Shown here: positions 8,913 through 15,188 of the stretch, piece by piece
Position numbering within the stretch: the first letter of the stretch is position 1
How the letters are laid out: each line of letters opens with the position of its first letter
Assembly: GCA_038326165.1 (NCBI GenBank)
Contig: JBBQJT010000060.1
Location: 1-18,290, forward strand
Reading direction: 5' to 3'
DNA length: 18,290 nucleotides
Source: JAEUUM01 sp038326165
Lineage (GTDB): Bacteria > Bacteroidota > Bacteroidia > Chitinophagales > Saprospiraceae
Translations under genes and position numbers: made by a program
The notes under the pieces: generated by a model
What the model saw: the letters and a program-made list of their open reading frames with translations, nothing else
Database searches by the model: none
What the model was told of the DNA's origin: nothing

Positions 8913-9461
8913 TTAATTGTTCTTTTCTACTTGCATAAAGTTCAGTTCAACTTCGGTACCACGACCAAAGATTTTCACTATAACTTTTAGTTTCTTTTTG
9001 TCTTCATTGATTTCATGGATATCTCCAATGAATTCACTGAACGGACCGTCAACTATTTTTACTGTTTCACCAACTATGAAAGGCTCTAAAATAGATTCGG
9101 TTGCTTCCATTGATTGATCCAACTTTCCTAACAACCTATTTGCCTCTGCATTTTGCATTGGAATAGGTCTATTGATACCTAAGAAATGAATCACATTAGG
9201 AAGGCTTGAAATTCCAGAGACCACCTCAGAGCTAAATTTTGATGGAACTGCTTCAACCAAAATATATCCCGGCAAGATATTTCTTTCAATAATTACCTTT
9301 TTACCGCTTCTGATTTTATACACTTTCTCAGACGGTACTACAACCTGAGGAACAAATTCCTTCCAGCCGCAGGCTAAGATTTCACGTTCTATCCTATCAC
9401 GAATAGACTTTTCTTTACCACTGATTACGCGAAGCGAATACCATTTTGTTTCTTCTGACAT
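8913..9461 (-). CDS. nusG: Transcription termination/antitermination protein NusG
   Basis: This 182-residue elongation factor binds the RNA polymerase clamp and can link it to Rho or to ribosomal protein S10. The NGN domain (about 1-110) starts with 'KWYSLRVISGKEKSIRDRI' and includes the conserved 'ILPGYILVE' segment. The C-terminal KOW domain (about 128-182) begins 'FIVGETVKIVDGPFSEFIGDIHEI'. No extra insert of the kind found in specialised NusG paralogues such as UpxY is seen, so this is the housekeeping copy. It lies between secE (24 bases upstream) and rplK (18 bases downstream), the classic context. Confidence 0.98.
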   Translation of the reverse strand: MSEETKWYSLRVISGKEKSIRDRIEREILACGWKEFVPQVVVPSEKVYKIRSGKKVIIERNILPGYILVEAVPSKFSSEVVSGISSLPNVIHFLGINRPIPMQNAEANRLLGKLDQSMEATESILEPFIVGETVKIVDGPFSEFIGDIHEINEDKKKLKVIVKIFGRGTEVELNFMQVEKNN

Positions 9462-9485
9462 TGGAGGGTTACTTTCTAGAAATTC

Positions 9486-9677
9486 TTATGATGCTCCGTA
9501 AACGAAATCCATGAGACTGTGGCAGATCAGATCCATCACAAATACACACAAGGTTGAAATCAGTACGAATACCAAAACAATTTTTGCGCTGTCAATCAAG
9601 TTATCCCATGTTGGCCATGACACTTTATTAATAAGTTCGTCATAACTTTCTTTTAAATAGATGCTAAGCTTCTCCAT
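9486..9677 (-). CDS. secE: Preprotein translocase subunit SecE
   Basis: This 63-residue inner-membrane protein clamps the SecY channel. It is the short, single-spanning form: an amphipathic N-terminal helix with the conserved 'NKVSWPT' motif (residues 17-23), then one hydrophobic transmembrane segment at about residues 30-51. E. coli SecE has two extra N-terminal helices, absent here as in most bacteria. It follows tRNA-Trp by only 24 bases and precedes nusG, so its mRNA probably starts at the 3' end of the processed tRNA. Identification rests on the motif, the transmembrane segment and the secE-nusG order. Confidence 0.96.
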   Translation of the reverse strand: MEKLSIYLKESYDELINKVSWPTWDNLIDSAKIVLVFVLISTLCVFVMDLICHSLMDFVYGAS

Positions 9678-9701
9678 AATCGTTTCGTCTTAGTTTAGTT
9701 G

Positions 9702-9774
9702 CACGGGCAGAAGGACTCGAACCCTCAACCTACGGTTTTGGAGACCGCCACTCTACCAATTGAGCTATGCCCGT
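9702..9774 (-). tRNA. trnW: tRNA-Trp (anticodon CCA)
   Basis: The 73-base cloverleaf has a perfect acceptor stem ACGGGCA/TGCCCGT and anticodon stem GCGGT/ACCGT around the loop CTCCAAA, which places CCA at positions 34-36. The discriminator base is G, as expected for tRNA-Trp. The T-loop TTCGAGT is standard. The terminal CCA is not encoded. It lies between tuf and secE, a conserved position. Confidence 0.98.
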
Positions 9775-9780
9775 AGATGC

Positions 9781-9815
9781 GAAGATTAAGCACCCTTTTG
9801 AGGTGCTTAATCTTC
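9781..9815 (-). promoter_or_regulatory. Perfect 14-bp hairpin between tuf and tRNA-Trp
   Basis: The inverted repeat GAAGATTAAGCACC / GGTGCTTAATCTTC is perfect over 14 bp with a 7-base loop. It starts 30 bases after the tuf stop codon and ends 6 bases before the mature tRNA-Trp. No U-tract follows on either strand, so intrinsic termination is unlikely to be efficient. A role in protecting the tuf mRNA 3' end or in directing RNase cleavage is inferred. Confidence 0.65.
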
Positions 9816-9845
9816 AACATTGTTTAATGTAAGACCAGTCTAGGA

Positions 9846-11042
9846 CTAGTCAATAATTTCTGTAACCTGACCTGCACCAACGGTACGACCTCCTTCACGA
9901 ATCGCGAAACGAAGACCTTTTTCCATTGCGATAGGGTTGATCAGAATTACTTCCAATGATACGTTATCACCAGGCATAACCATTTCAACTCCATCAGGTA
10001 ATTTGCAATCACCAGTTACGTCAGTTGTTCTAAAGTAAAACTGTGGACGGTAACCGTTGAAGAATGGAGTGTGACGTCCACCTTCATCTTTTCCAAGAAC
10101 ATAAACCTCACATTTGAATTTTTTGTGTGGCTTAACAGTACCTGGCTTACAAATAACCATTCCTCTGCGGATCATATCTTTTTCAATACCACGTAGTAGA
10201 ATTCCAGCATTATCACCTGCTTCACCACGATCCAACAATTTGCGGAACATTTCAACACCAGTACAAGTAGAAGTAATTGATTTCTCACCTTCCTTCTGCA
10301 TACCAATGATTTCGACTGGATCTCCAACGTTGATTACTCCACGCTCGATACGACCAGTAGCAACAGTTCCACGACCTGTGATTGTAAATACATCCTCGAT
10401 AGGCATCAAGAACGGCTTGTCAACATCACGAATTGGTTCTATAATTTGTGTATCACATGCTTCCATTAGATCAAGAATTGCTTGAACTGCAGCAGGTTCA
10501 CCCTCAAGAGCTTTTATAGCTGATCCTTTAATCACAGCAGCATTGTCTCCATCAAAATTATAAGCGGATAAAAGTTCGCGAACTTCCATTTCTACAAGTT
10601 CCAACATTTCTTCATCATCAACAAGATCACACTTGTTCATGAAAACAACTACAGATGGTACACCAACCTGACGTGCAAGAAGAATGTGCTCACGAGTCTG
10701 AGGCATAGGGCCATCAGTTGCAGCAACCACTAAAATTGCGCCATCCATTTGGGCAGCACCCGTTACCATGTTTTTAACATAATCTGCGTGACCTGGACAG
10801 TCAACGTGTGCGTAGTGACGATTGTGCGTCGAATACTCAACGTGAGCAGTGTTAATAGTAATACCACGTTCTTTTTCCTCAGGAGCAGCATCGATTGAAT
10901 CGTAATCTTTCTTCTCAGCCAAACCCAGATCAGCAAGTACCGAAGTGATTGCTGCTGTTAAAGTAGTTTTACCGTGATCGACGTGACCGATTGTGCCGAT
11001 ATTCAAGTGAGGCTTCGATCTTGAGAATGTTTCCTTAGCCAT
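9846..11042 (-). CDS. tuf: Translation elongation factor Tu
   Basis: This 398-residue GTPase delivers aminoacyl-tRNA to the ribosomal A site. The GTP-binding elements are all present: P-loop GHVDHGKT (19-26), switch I RGITI (59-63), DCPGH (81-85) with catalytic His85, NKCD (136-139) and GSAIKAL (173-179). Domains 2 and 3 follow with normal spacing, and the C-terminus ends GGRTVGAGQVTEIID. It starts at ATG 11040-11042, 50 bases after tRNA-Thr(GGU), which reproduces the tRNA-tufB arrangement of E. coli. A 14-bp hairpin follows the gene. Only this copy is in the window; whether a second tuf exists elsewhere cannot be seen. Confidence 0.99.
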   Translation of the reverse strand: MAKETFSRSKPHLNIGTIGHVDHGKTTLTAAITSVLADLGLAEKKDYDSIDAAPEEKERGITINTAHVEYSTHNRHYAHVDCPGHADYVKNMVTGAAQMDGAILVVAATDGPMPQTREHILLARQVGVPSVVVFMNKCDLVDDEEMLELVEMEVRELLSAYNFDGDNAAVIKGSAIKALEGEPAAVQAILDLMEACDTQIIEPIRDVDKPFLMPIEDVFTITGRGTVATGRIERGVINVGDPVEIIGMQKEGEKSITSTCTGVEMFRKLLDRGEAGDNAGILLRGIEKDMIRRGMVICKPGTVKPHKKFKCEVYVLGKDEGGRHTPFFNGYRPQFYFRTTDVTGDCKLPDGVEMVMPGDNVSLEVILINPIAMEKGLRFAIREGGRTVGAGQVTEIID

Positions 11043-11092
11043 CTTTCAGAATTTAATTTTTTTTAATGAATGAGTTTACAACTATTTGTTTG

Positions 11093-11164
<72 letters not shown>

Positions 11165-11207
11165 TGGTGATGTTCAATTTTGTTTTCAAAGAAGCGATCT
11201 CAATCAG

Positions 11208-11280
11208 AGCGGGCGAAGAGACTCGAACTCTCGACCCTCAGCTTGGAAGGCTGATGCTCTACCAACTGAGCTACGCCCGC
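11208..11280 (-). tRNA. trnG: tRNA-Gly (anticodon UCC)
   Basis: The acceptor stem GCGGGCG/CGCCCGC is perfect and the discriminator is T. The anticodon stem TCAGC/GCTGA encloses the loop CTTCCAA, giving anticodon TCC. The T-arm is GAGAG-TTCGAGT-CTCTT. CCA is not encoded. It corresponds to glyT in the E. coli thrU-tyrU-glyT-thrT-tufB unit. Confidence 0.97.
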
Positions 11281-11307
11281 ATGACTAAGACGTTAACAAC
11301 ATGTTGG

Positions 11308-11390
11308 TGGGGGTGATAGGAATCGAACCTATTCAGACATAGTCACCAGATTTACAGTCTGGCCCGGCTCTCCAGCTCCGGCGCGCCCCC
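11308..11390 (-). tRNA. trnY: tRNA-Tyr (anticodon GUA)
   Basis: This 83-base class II tRNA has a long variable arm of about 13 bases. The anticodon stem CCAGA/TCTGG encloses the loop CTGTAAA, giving anticodon GTA. The T-arm is ATAGG-TTCGATT-CCTAT and the discriminator is A. Unlike its neighbours, the 3' CCA is encoded (complement of 11305-11307). The acceptor stem has a C6-A67 mismatch (5' GGGGGCG against 3' CACCCCC). Confidence 0.95.
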
Positions 11391-11428
11391 ATTTTGTGTG
11401 GGCGTTTGCGATATTGCTATCACAATTG

Positions 11429-11501
11429 AGCCAGTGGAGGGACTCGAACCCCCGACCAGCTGATTACAAATCAGCTGCTCTACCAACTGAGCTACACTGG
11501 C
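11429..11501 (-). tRNA. trnT: tRNA-Thr (anticodon UGU)
   Basis: The acceptor stem GCCAGTG/CACTGGC is perfect and the discriminator is T. The anticodon stem GCTGA/TCAGC encloses the loop TTTGTAA, giving anticodon TGT. CCA is not encoded. It is the first tRNA of the cluster, about 95 bases after the predicted transcription start, and matches E. coli thrU. Confidence 0.97.
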
Positions 11502-11603
11502 TTATTAGACACTTAATATATAACTATCTAAGAATCACCTGACTATACCACACACACATGCTATCAATTTTCACCTCTAAGAGACGTTTCTCCAAAAGCG
11601 ATG

Positions 11604-11634
11604 CAAAGATAGACTTTTTAACATTAATGGCAAA
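11604..11634 (-). promoter_or_regulatory. Bacteroidota-type promoter of the tRNA-tuf-secE-rpl-rpoBC block
   Basis: On the minus strand TTTG (11631-11634) is followed after exactly 19 bases by TATCTTTG (11604-11611). This fits the phylum's housekeeping consensus TTTG-N19-21-TAnnTTTG. Transcription would start near 11597 and give a leader of about 95 bases before tRNA-Thr(UGU). It is the best promoter match in the window and lies in the only gap between hpf and the tRNAs. Confidence 0.85.
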
Positions 11635-11644
11635 TATTTTTATT

Positions 11645-11674
11645 AAAAAAAATACGCGACCTTAAATATTTTTT
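11645..11674 (-). terminator. Possible terminator downstream of hpf
   Basis: The minus-strand RNA can pair AAAAAATA with TATTTTTT (8 bp, all A-U) around a 12-base loop containing the GC-rich part, and the U-run continues for two more bases. It lies 44 bases after the hpf stop and just before the next promoter. An all-A-U stem is weak, so termination here is plausible but not firm. Confidence 0.3.
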
Positions 11675-11717
11675 ATTGTCAGGCAGAACATCAGCTTTAA
11701 AAAAGACTTTTACGGTA

Positions 11718-12029
11718 TTATGACCCAAAATGTTTACTTTGTTTTCGTTCTTTATGCTTTAGCAATTGGGCCCTTACAGATTCTATGGCTTCATCTACAC
11801 TTGTTTCAAATGCCTTGGTAGATTCCTTAGAAAAAATTGTCGCCCCAGGGATATTGATCTTGATTTCTGCAATTTTATCTTTTACTACACTATGGCTTTC
11901 CATTTTAAGAATTACATCGACCATCAATATTTGGTCGTTGAATTTCAATAAATGATTTATTTTGTCTTCGATGTAAGTGAGCAATTTTTGGTCTGCATCA
12001 AAGTGCAGTGATTCTATTCTGATATTCAT
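11718..12029 (-). CDS. hpf: Short ribosome hibernation-promoting factor, HPF/RaiA family
   Basis: This 103-residue protein resembles the short HPF/YfiA family, which binds the small subunit's decoding channel and inactivates ribosomes in stationary phase or stress. It shows the family pattern: N-terminal 'MNIRIESLHFDADQKLLTYIEDKINHL', a central strand region 'VDVILKMES', and a C-terminal helix 'STKAFETSVDEAIESVRAQLLKHKERK' rich in basic residues. The long-HPF dimerisation domain is absent. Its ATG lies 3 bases after the xer stop codon, so the two are probably co-transcribed and translationally coupled. The context (rpsU upstream, tRNA/tuf block downstream) fits a translation role. HPF against RaiA/YfiA cannot be settled from sequence alone. 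Confidence 0.9.
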   Translation of the reverse strand: MNIRIESLHFDADQKLLTYIEDKINHLLKFNDQILMVDVILKMESHSVVKDKIAEIKINIPGATIFSKESTKAFETSVDEAIESVRAQLLKHKERKQSKHFGS

Positions 12030-12032
12030 TTC

Positions 12033-12929
12033 TTATTGTTTAAGTGAATCAATTTCTTCTTTATTGGCCCCTTTAGGATGTGATTGTTCGTAAACATTTT
12101 TTAATCGATCAATATTGGAATGTGTGTAAACTTGAGTGGCCGCAAGACTTTGGTGACCTAGTAGTTCCTTTACCGCTATCAAATCTGCCCCGTTTTCCAA
12201 CAAATGGGTAGCAAAACTATGTCTTAATGAGTGTGGATGTGCCATTTGATCATCTCCAAGCTGTTTCAGTCGTTCATTTACCTCTTTATAAACGGCTCTT
12301 GGATTGAGCTTATTGCCGTTTTTGGCATAAAATAAATGATGTTCGTCCAAATTGATATTTGCGTTCGTTTCTCTTAATTTAGCAAGTAATTTTATCATTT
12401 CATGCCCAAGGGGAATCAAGCGGGTCTTGTTTCCTTTACCTTTTACTCTTATCAGTTGCTTACCACCGTCAACATCTTGCCATTTTAGATCAATAAGTTC
12501 TGCTCTTCGCATGCCAGTTGCATAAAGGAGGGGTATCATTACATCAAAAGGCACAAAATCATCTTTTATTGACAAGATTTCGGCAAGTTGCTTGTATTGA
12601 TAAGCTGAAGGAAGACGGGAAGGAATTTTAGGTAGGACCAACTGGTCACAAGGATTCTTTGAAGTTATCCCTTTGAGGATTTGCCATTTATAAAAACTAC
12701 GAAGGCTGGCAATTTTTCTTCGAATACTGGATGCTGTATACTTCTGTTCGTTCAATGAAACAATCCAGGACCTAATATGGGCAGATTTCAAATCTGAACC
12801 CAGTGCTAGGTTGAGCTCAACGTCGAAGTAGTCCGAAGCAGACTCCAAGTCGGTCTTGTAAGCCAATACTGTATTGTGGCTGTACCTTTTTTGAAATTGT
12901 ATAAACTCTAAGAACTCTCGTATCCGCAT
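12033..12929 (-). CDS. xerC: Tyrosine site-specific recombinase, XerC/XerD type
   Basis: This 298-residue protein has the size and layout of the Xer recombinases that resolve chromosome dimers at dif. A SAM-like N-terminal DNA-binding domain (about 1-85) is followed by a catalytic domain with the full active site: Arg141 in 'TGMRRAEL', Lys165 in 'GKGNKTR', His233 and Arg236 in 'HSLRH', His259 in 'LLGHQSL', and nucleophile Tyr268 in 'VYTH'. I start at ATG 12927-12929. An upstream ATG at 12945-12947 would add MVQVFF, but those codons are the 3' arm and U-tract of a terminator hairpin. The U-tract abuts the chosen ATG, so expression probably needs read-through from rpsU. XerC and XerD cannot be told apart here. 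The setting among core genes argues against a mobile-element integrase. Confidence 0.88.
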   Translation of the reverse strand: MRIREFLEFIQFQKRYSHNTVLAYKTDLESASDYFDVELNLALGSDLKSAHIRSWIVSLNEQKYTASSIRRKIASLRSFYKWQILKGITSKNPCDQLVLPKIPSRLPSAYQYKQLAEILSIKDDFVPFDVMIPLLYATGMRRAELIDLKWQDVDGGKQLIRVKGKGNKTRLIPLGHEMIKLLAKLRETNANINLDEHHLFYAKNGNKLNPRAVYKEVNERLKQLGDDQMAHPHSLRHSFATHLLENGADLIAVKELLGHQSLAATQVYTHSNIDRLKNVYEQSHPKGANKEEIDSLKQ

Positions 12930-12962
12930 AAAAAAAACCTGTACCAATTAAATGATACAGGT
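12930..12962 (-). terminator. Intrinsic terminator after rpsU, abutting the xer start codon
   Basis: The minus-strand RNA forms ACCUGUAUC / GGUACAGGU (9 bp with one U-G pair, 8-base loop), followed by a continuous U-run that ends exactly at the xer ATG. This is a canonical intrinsic terminator for rpsU. It lies 28 bases after the rpsU stop. Confidence 0.8.
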
Positions 12963-12990
12963 CCCAAGTTAGTATATTTTTTTCGGCAAA

Positions 12991-13182
12991 TCAAGCTTGC
13001 ACTCCATATTTTTCTAATTTATATACAGCGCGAATCATTTCATGCCTTCGCTCTACAGAAGGTTTAGTAAACTGTTTTCTTCTGCGAAGTTCTTTTAGAA
13101 CACCTGATTTTTCGAATTTACGCTTGTACTTCTTAAGCGCTTTATCAATTGATTCACTGTCTTTTACGTCGATGATAAGCAT
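12991..13182 (-). CDS. rpsU: 30S ribosomal protein bS21
   Basis: This 63-residue basic protein sits near the 3' end of 16S rRNA on the small-subunit platform. It carries the family features: 'DSESIDKALKKYKRKFEKSGVLKELRRRKQF' and a lysine/arginine-rich second half. In Bacteroidota bS21 takes part, with bS18 and bS6, in occluding the anti-Shine-Dalgarno sequence, which fits the lack of Shine-Dalgarno sequences in this window. Its own leader (about 24 bases from the predicted start) is A/U-rich with no AGGAGG-like sequence, unlike flavobacterial rpsU genes reported to carry a strong one. A hairpin plus U-tract terminator follows 28 bases after its stop. Identification is secure. Confidence 0.96.
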   Translation of the reverse strand: MLIIDVKDSESIDKALKKYKRKFEKSGVLKELRRRKQFTKPSVERRHEMIRAVYKLEKYGVQA

Positions 13183-13212
13183 AGATCTGAATTATTATTA
13201 TCTTTAGGATTG

Positions 13213-13245
13213 CAAAAGTACAGCCCTTCCTGCAATATTTACAAG
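13213..13245 (-). promoter_or_regulatory. Probable rpsU promoter
   Basis: On the minus strand TACTTTTG (13213-13220) matches the TAnnTTTG -7 element. The -33 element would be CTTG (13242-13245) at 21-base spacing, one base off TTTG. The start point would be near 13206, about 24 bases before the rpsU ATG. The -7 element is good and the -33 element is weaker. Confidence 0.55.
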
Positions 13246-13259
13246 TATTTGTGCAAATA
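13246..13259. repeat. Palindrome in the divergent rpsU / TonB-C spacer
   Basis: TATTTG-TG-CAAATA is a perfect 6+2+6 inverted repeat directly upstream of the rpsU -33 element and 43 bases before the plus-strand gene's ATG. It could be an operator serving both genes. In A/T-rich DNA it may also arise by chance. Confidence 0.35.
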
Positions 13260-13301
13260 TTTTTTCATTCCTGCGTATATATTACGAAACGTCAACCCAA
13301 C

Positions 13302-13775
13302 ATGAAGGAAAAGAAAGATAGATTTGTGAAGATGGCCTACTACGAGGGAGGTGAAAAGGCAATGTTTGAATTCATTAAGAACAATCTCGTATATCCTGCT
13401 CAAACCCTTAATGCTGGCAAGGAAGGTAGTGTTCATTTGAGTTATGTAGTAAATGATCGTGGATTGGTGACAGAGGTGAAGCTCATATCAGGATTGGGAA
13501 ATGCATGTGATGATGAAGCCATAAAGGTTGTTAAGCTCTTGAAATTCACAGTTCCACCCAACAAAGTAAAAAACTTAACATTCAACAAGAAGATCAGCAT
13601 TCATTTTCATTTACCCAAACCCATTGCTAAAACAATTGAAGTAAAAGAAGTGGAAGTAGTGGAAGCGATTCCTCAAAGTGTTGGATATAATTATGTGGTA
13701 ACTGTTCAGCCAAAAAATTCTACGCTGACGCCAGAAAAAAAATCCAATTTTGAATATACTGTTATCATAAAATAA
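13302..13775 (+). CDS. Stand-alone TonB C-terminal domain protein without membrane anchor
   Basis: This 157-residue protein resembles the TonB C-terminal domain over about residues 14-90. It has the Bacteroidota-type pattern 'GGEKAMFEFIKNNLVYP', 'GSVHLSYVVNDRGLVTEVKLISG' and the 'CDDEAIKVVK' helix, then a final strand ending near 'NKKISIHFHLP'. TonB normally has an N-terminal transmembrane anchor and a proline-rich linker that span the periplasm; neither is present here, nor is a signal peptide. A region of about 60 residues after the domain, rich in Val, Glu and Lys, is not recognised. I use ATG 13302; a GTG at 13251 would add 17 non-hydrophobic residues and would not supply an anchor. It is convergent with the SusCD operon and shares its terminator region. 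It may be a remnant of a longer TonB or a protein with a different role. Confidence 0.7.
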   Translation: MKEKKDRFVKMAYYEGGEKAMFEFIKNNLVYPAQTLNAGKEGSVHLSYVVNDRGLVTEVKLISGLGNACDDEAIKVVKLLKFTVPPNKVKNLTFNKKISIHFHLPKPIAKTIEVKEVEVVEAIPQSVGYNYVVTVQPKNSTLTPEKKSNFEYTVIIK

Positions 13776-13803
13776 AAAAGGCCATCACTTTTAAGTAATG
13801 GCC
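13774..13803 (-). terminator. Terminator of the SusCD operon (convergent junction)
   Basis: The minus-strand RNA forms an 11-bp stem (GGCCATTACTT / AAGTGATGGCC with one U-G pair, 2-base loop), followed by six U. It ends the SusD transcript 20 bases after the stop codon. The U-run overlaps the stop codon of the convergent plus-strand gene. On the plus strand the same hairpin lacks a U-tract, so it may only partly stop that transcript. Confidence 0.85.
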
Positions 13804-13823
13804 TACACAATAAAATTTATTGT

Positions 13824-15170
13824 TTAATTATTAACCGGTGTTGGAACAAATAAGCCTACGGGTGCAGGAGCATTTGAATTAGAATTCTGCTCCACAACAG
13901 GCACTAAAAATCTAGCAGGTAATTGAGACCCTGTGACAGGTACAAGTCCTAACTCATTTTTAGTGCGTTTGATATCATTGAATACTTCATGCTGACCCAC
14001 TAGAGTGCAATATTTCTCCTCGACAATATTGTATCTCAGCGACTCAGCAGCAGTTTTACCTGCAACTGCAGCCATTCCACCAACATCAAAGTCAGTAGCA
14101 TCATATGCATCATACTTTCCGCCAAAAACTGCAAGATTAACTCCACGCACATTATTTAGAAACTGCAATGCTGTTACATCGTCAGTCAACCTTGAAGCTG
14201 ATTCTGCTATAATTAAGTGGGTTTCACGAGCATCAAAGAAAGGCATAGACGCGTTTGCTGCAAAATAATCATCGTAGTTTAGGTCATATTCCCCAATCGC
14301 TCCAACAAACAATGATGCAAATCTAGCTGACTCATCAGTTTTTGCATCGTTGCGGGTAAGAGGATTTAGTGGATCAAGAATTGCAGCCAAATGAGAGGCA
14401 CTTGCATTCATATAACCTTCACGATTGACCTTACCGAAGTCATAATAAACATTCATGTCAATCTGTTGAGTTCCTGTTGTATGCGGAGATACAAAACTCT
14501 CGGCAGGATCTAAAATACCAAGTTGACCTTCAGTAATTGCTTGGGCATAATTTTTAGTGTGCAAATAATATCTTGCCTTCAAGCTGTGCGCAAGTTGAAT
14601 CCAATTTGCACCGCCAAATGTAGTTATTGCTGGAACAACACCTGCTTCCATATCCGTAATGGCATCTGAGAGCATTGTTTGAATCATTGCATATGCGTTA
14701 GCTTGATCATCAAATACTGGATTCGGAAAGTCCAATACATTATTTGCTTGGGCTATTGGAGCATTTCCCCATCCAGCCACAACTGTACCATAATTAAGCG
14801 CTACCAATACTTTTGCAAGCCCGGCAGTTCCACGATCACCAATCGCTGCAGATTTTTGAGCAGCGCGTTTAGCGTTTTCAGCTGGAATGTAATACTTGTT
14901 CCAAGTAAAACCTCCGTTGGATATAGTATATTCATTCAATGAAGAATACTGTCTGTCAACACCAGTAAACTGTTGGGACCAAAGACAGCCCAAACGAGCA
15001 TCTTCACCCTCTTGATTCAAAATAGTAGCGGTAATAGCTGAGTTAAGCAATGCACTAATGGGTGCATCAGCCGCAATATTTGGATCGATATTGATATCAT
15101 CTACATAACTTTTGCAAGACCAAGTAGTGACCAGCGCAAAAGCTAAAATGATTTGAAATATTTTTTTCAT
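13824..15170 (-). CDS. SusD/RagB-family outer-membrane nutrient-binding lipoprotein
   Basis: This 448-residue surface lipoprotein caps a SusC-type transporter and binds its substrate. The N-terminus is a lipoprotein signal peptide (basic MKK, a hydrophobic stretch, then Cys19 as the likely lipidation site), followed by Asp24-Asp25. The helical TPR-like core shows 'PAENAKRAAQKSAAIGDRGTAGLAKVLVALNYG'. The C-terminal part has family motifs 'ETHLIIAESASRL', 'NIVEEKYCTLVGQHEVFNDIKRTK' and 'LPARFLVPVVEQNSNSNAP'. It looks like the SusD-like_2 branch and is on the short side. It starts 18 bases after the SusC-like gene, forming one transcription unit that ends at the hairpin at 13774-13803. The substrate cannot be predicted, since no glycosidase, protease or regulator is in view. 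Confidence 0.92.
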   Translation of the reverse strand: MKKIFQIILAFALVTTWSCKSYVDDINIDPNIAADAPISALLNSAITATILNQEGEDARLGCLWSQQFTGVDRQYSSLNEYTISNGGFTWNKYYIPAENAKRAAQKSAAIGDRGTAGLAKVLVALNYGTVVAGWGNAPIAQANNVLDFPNPVFDDQANAYAMIQTMLSDAITDMEAGVVPAITTFGGANWIQLAHSLKARYYLHTKNYAQAITEGQLGILDPAESFVSPHTTGTQQIDMNVYYDFGKVNREGYMNASASHLAAILDPLNPLTRNDAKTDESARFASLFVGAIGEYDLNYDDYFAANASMPFFDARETHLIIAESASRLTDDVTALQFLNNVRGVNLAVFGGKYDAYDATDFDVGGMAAVAGKTAAESLRYNIVEEKYCTLVGQHEVFNDIKRTKNELGLVPVTGSQLPARFLVPVVEQNSNSNAPAPVGLFVPTPVNN

Positions 15171-15188
15171 CTTCTGTTCTTTTCTTGA

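Noticed and set aside
11550..11559. A short CA/TG dinucleotide run in the leader before tRNA-Thr(UGU).
   Set aside because: About five units only; no coding frame or promoter element depends on it, so phase variation is not supported.
12930..12947. An N-terminal extension MVQVFF for the Xer recombinase.
   Set aside because: These codons are the 3' arm and U-tract of the rpsU terminator, and the family N-terminus begins at the next ATG.
12963..12990. A possible promoter for xer in the rpsU-xer spacer (TTTG and TAACTTGG on the minus strand).
   Set aside because: The spacing is only about 15 bases and the -7 element is off consensus, so it does not meet the pattern seen at the tRNA promoter.
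13239..13436. A 65-residue minus-strand frame over the start of the TonB-C gene.
   Set aside because: It overlaps the rpsU promoter and the better supported plus-strand gene, and shows no family resemblance.
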